A DNA stretch of 23,130 nucleotides from Chromera velia (taxonomy: Eukaryota; Sar; Chromeraceae), in assembly GCA_018398765.1 (NCBI GenBank), contig JAHBMJ010002057.1:1-23130 (forward strand), given 5' to 3'. Positions 20,374 to 23,130 of this stretch are shown here, in pieces. Within the stretch, counting starts at the first letter, position 1; the number at the start of each line of letters is the position of its first letter. Under the pieces are notes generated by a model. The model searched no databases. It saw only the letters and a list, made by a program, of their open reading frames with translations, and was not told where the DNA came from. Position numbers and translations under genes: made by a program.

Positions 20374-21576
20374 TCAGTTCATCACCAGCCCCTGCTTGTG
20401 CGCAGCCTCTTCCAGGACCACCAGGAGGTTGTTCCGGTCAGTCTTGGCCTTTGCGTCTCCGAAAGCCTGCATCCATCCGTCCAGTAAAGGAATTCGGGAG
20501 AAAGCATTCACACGAAGTTTTTCGACACTCAGCAGAAAAGAATTGCAAAAATACATAATTCGTTGACATGCATATCAAAACTTGTGTTTTTCACCAACCA
20601 AAGTGCCAGACTGGCTTTTCTGATCGAAAGATGATTGAATGAATGAAGAGTCCGACTGGCTCACCATGTCCGCCCAGAGCTTCTCAAATTCGTTCTCCCC
20701 CAGGTGAATCGAACGTCCAGAAAGGAACCTCTCAAAGCCCTGCGAACGAAGAGAAGGGAAACCAAAGAAAATATCATGTTTCTGGTGTGCTTCATTCATG
20801 CAAAATAGAAAACCGTTCTGCATCCTTGATACAAGAGCTTGTCAAGTCCCTCCCTGCACACATTCAGTTACGTCGACAGAAATTGTCTTTTCATGACGTG
20901 GCTGCTGACTTCCCTTCTTTCTATTGTCTTCTTGCTGACACACAGGGTAAAACGACATGCATACAGAATGACAAAGAAGCAAAAACGCAAGCGGACATAC
21001 ATGTAGAAAGACACAGAAACAACGAGACTCGAAGACCCACCCACCTCTCTGGAGACCTCCTTGTCGAGACCCTGCCGCATTGCCAGAAACATCTGCATGC
21101 ATGCATACATGCATAGCGTCGCATGCAAATGCTAGTCTGCCTGCCAGTGCACACACACGACAATTAAGAGAGCCCCTCTACAAGTACAAGAATCGGAAGT
21201 CCAAATGGAATTGGACACTCTTGTGCACTCCACAACAACCAAGTACAAGAATCGGAAGTCCAAATGGAATTGGACACTCTTGTGCACTCCTGGAGGTGAG
21301 AGCCCGTGATCGTTGAACAGAGAGAGAGCCTACCAGGCAGACTTTTTGTGAAAATCAGCATGGCATACCGGATTGTCTCTAACGCAAATGCAAAGGAAAC
21401 AGGAGCACCAAGCACCAAAATGACATAAAGAAGGACTCCACACGAAGGTACAAACCTCATCGCAGGATCCGAAGCGCTCCACCAATTTTCGAAAAAGAAG
21501 GGCGTATGCTGCATCGACAGGGAGAGAGACAGAGAGAAAGAGAAGCACAGATAAGCGAAAGCAATCAGACTTGCAT

Positions 21577-21640
<64 letters not shown>

Positions 21641-22762
21641 GGTGGGTGTGTGTGTGTGTGAGAGAGGGGGAGGGAGAGAAGGTCTTCAGATTTTTCGGAC
21701 AGCTGCCACCTGAAGGTGAATCTCAACTCAAATGTGATATCTCTGTTTGTTTCAACATTTCAAACCCCTTCACTTTGGTATCTGCATGCGTTAGCTAAGT
21801 TGAAACACGTGTGTGTGTGTGTGTCCTGTCCTGTCCGTGAAATCAACTGACCCCCCTCCAGGTCCACTATGGGCACAGGAGATGAGTACTTGAGGGGGAG
21901 GTGCTCTGAGGGTGCGAGTCTGCCCGCGCTCTGGGAAAGGCCACTGTGGAACTCATCCCATGAGACCAGCCCGTCGCTGTCCGTATCGAGAGCATCGAAC
22001 ACTTTCTTGAAAGTCGAATCGCAGTAGAAGTCTGCAGACAAACAGGCAGGCAGGCATACGATGCGGTGCAGAGAAAGGAAGACGTGTGGAAAGTGTTCAG
22101 CATTCAGCTATTCGGACGTCAATCCACATTGACAGACAGAGGTCTGATGCCGTGATGCAAAAAGAGAGGAAGCAGTCTCGTTCTTTTGAGGAGAAACAGA
22201 TAGCGATACATCTGCATAGATAGATAGATAGGTAGATAGACACGAGCCAAAAACAAGAATACAACTTAAGGATTCGGCAACGCACCCTGTCGATCTCTCT
22301 CTCTCTCTCTATCGCTCTCCCTCCCCCCACTCTCTGCATCTCACTCCCTTTCTGTGTCGCCCACTCTCTCCCTTCCTCTCTCTCTCTCACTCACTCTCTT
22401 TTCAGGAAGGCCGACCGACCGACCGTCTCCCACAAGGGCAGAGATTCCGGTCTTGAACTCGTCGTATACCAGCGCTTTGCTGTACGACCCTGAGATCTGC
22501 TTGAACGCATCTGCACGTACGAAGAGAAAGAAAGAATGAATCCAAATCCAACATTCACAGGCAACCGAAATCCCAAGGGACGGGATCCATGGGCATCGGT
22601 TTCAAAAAAGTCGATACAACAGACTCACACGCGCACCGCACACAGGCAGACCCTTCCCGACGTGCCCGACTGACCTCTATACGAGGAGAACTTTTCTTCT
22701 ACTGCAGGAAAAGAGCCAAAGGGGGACAGAAGAATTTCACGTAAGATCGTACAACGAATCAT
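20374..22762 (-). CDS. EF-hand calcium-binding protein, about 194 aa, eight exons
   Basis: Exons, in order: 22762-22741 (tentative), 22701-22675, 22510-22424, 22031-21852, 21508-21456, 21092-21045, 20739-20665 and 20466-20374 (stop TGA). Every junction is GT/AG and phase-consistent, totalling 195 codons. One canonical EF-hand loop, DTDSDGLVSWDE (61-72), has acidic residues at 1, 3 and 5, Gly at 6 and Glu at 12. The preceding motif (about 23-34, SGSYSKALVYDE) has the same layout but lacks the early acidic ligands, so it is probably a non-binding partner hand. The C-terminal half (GFERFLSG, GENEFEKLW) looks like degenerate EF helices. A calcium sensor or adaptor is likely; the target is unknown. 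The first exon is weakest because its intron (22702-22740) would be only 39 nt and the N-terminus may lie elsewhere. Two internal exons are only 27 and 48 nt. Confidence 0.7.
21181..21290. repeat. 51-bp perfect direct duplication
   Basis: 21181-21231 and 21240-21290 are identical over 51 bp, separated by 8 bp. They lie in the intron 21093-21455 of the EF-hand gene. The identity suggests a recent duplication, or an assembly artefact. Confidence 0.95.
21577..21660. repeat. CT run followed by GT run
   Basis: About 12 CT units are followed by about 17 GT units and then an interrupted GT stretch. The tract lies in the intron 21509-21851 of the EF-hand gene. Confidence 0.95.
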
Positions 22763-22867
22763 TCATTCTGTAATTTTCTTCCAAAATTATTCAGTCTATT
22801 CTTTCCGCAAAGAGGCAGAAACAAAGGCTACTCGACGCTTCATAAAAAAACGGAAAGCACGCAATTT

Positions 22868-22985
22868 CTACGCAAGCTTGCAGAGAGCGAGTTGGGCAAC
22901 TGCTTCTTCGAATTCCGGAGGCAGTCCGGTCTTGCGGCAGCCAGCAACAACTGCCGGGATTGGACTAGTCACCTTTCCTTTCACA
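22868..22985 (-). CDS. Possible last exon of an upstream unidentified gene
   Basis: On the minus strand an open frame ends at TAG (22870-22868) with a coding-like tail: PAVVAGCRKTGLPPEFEE, then AVAQLALCKLA. Codon choice resembles that of the exons around it. Possible acceptors are GACTAG at about 22971 or one further upstream, so the left boundary of the exon is unclear. The frame cannot be joined to the EF-hand gene in phase. If real, it belongs to a gene that starts beyond the right edge and ends about 100 bp from the proposed EF-hand start. I do not recognise the protein. Confidence 0.3.
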
Positions 22986-23094
22986 CATAGAGGACATACA
23001 GAACAGCCGGGATGGATACACATACAGAACAAAATTGAATTTACTTGAGGCTGCTTTCAAGCTCAGACGCCACTGCAGCCGCTAGGCATCCATG

Positions 23095-23097
<3 letters not shown>

Positions 23098-23130
<33 letters not shown>
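23098..23130. repeat. CA dinucleotide microsatellite at the right edge
   Basis: The window ends inside a CA run preceded by CGCGCG. The full length cannot be seen. Confidence 0.95.

Overview
The window is nuclear DNA of an intron-rich eukaryote, not bacterial or viral. Five multi-exon protein genes could be rebuilt by matching splice sites and reading-frame phase. All the evidence is sequence reading and family knowledge; no search was run. A signal peptide followed directly by a Phe (A-H-A|F-V-P) on a plastid-type protein is the leader of algae with a secondary plastid of red origin. Together with microsatellite-filled introns, this suggests a chromerid-like or other red-lineage alga. The species is an inference.

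Layout. 458-3915 (-): plastid-targeted type I signal peptidase (S26) homologue, whose 3' end runs off the left edge. Boxes A-D are recognisable, but the Ser and Lys catalytic positions are both substituted. 4141-4310: a very GC-rich block upstream of that gene, followed by an AT-rich island. 5732-9769 (-): a six-exon secreted orphan protein of 549 aa. 9770-10959: AT-rich intergenic. 10960-17098 (-): a seven-exon NADPH oxidase (NOX) of about 1157 aa, with all four haem histidines, FAD and NADPH motifs and a 474-residue low-complexity N-terminal extension. 17099-18202: divergent promoter region with a dense GTTGCA cluster. 18203-19430 (+): a RING-CH (MARCH-type) membrane E3 ligase. 19431-20373: AT-rich convergent spacer. 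20374-22762 (-): an eight-exon EF-hand protein with microexons. 22868-22985 (-): a possible last exon of another gene.

There is no sign that the genes form a pathway. The NOX and E3 genes are divergent and could share a promoter. The NOX lacks EF-hands of its own and an EF-hand gene lies nearby, but a functional link is speculation.

The most unusual points are the apparently catalytically dead plastid signal peptidase, two local duplications that copied splice sites (a 3' site in the secreted-protein gene, a 5' site in NOX), a splice donor forming the first unit of a microsatellite, a TGCAG-rich 3' splice-site consensus, and a dispersed element present in opposite orientation in two AT-rich islands. 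I saw no tRNA, rRNA, transposase, reverse transcriptase or CRISPR array.
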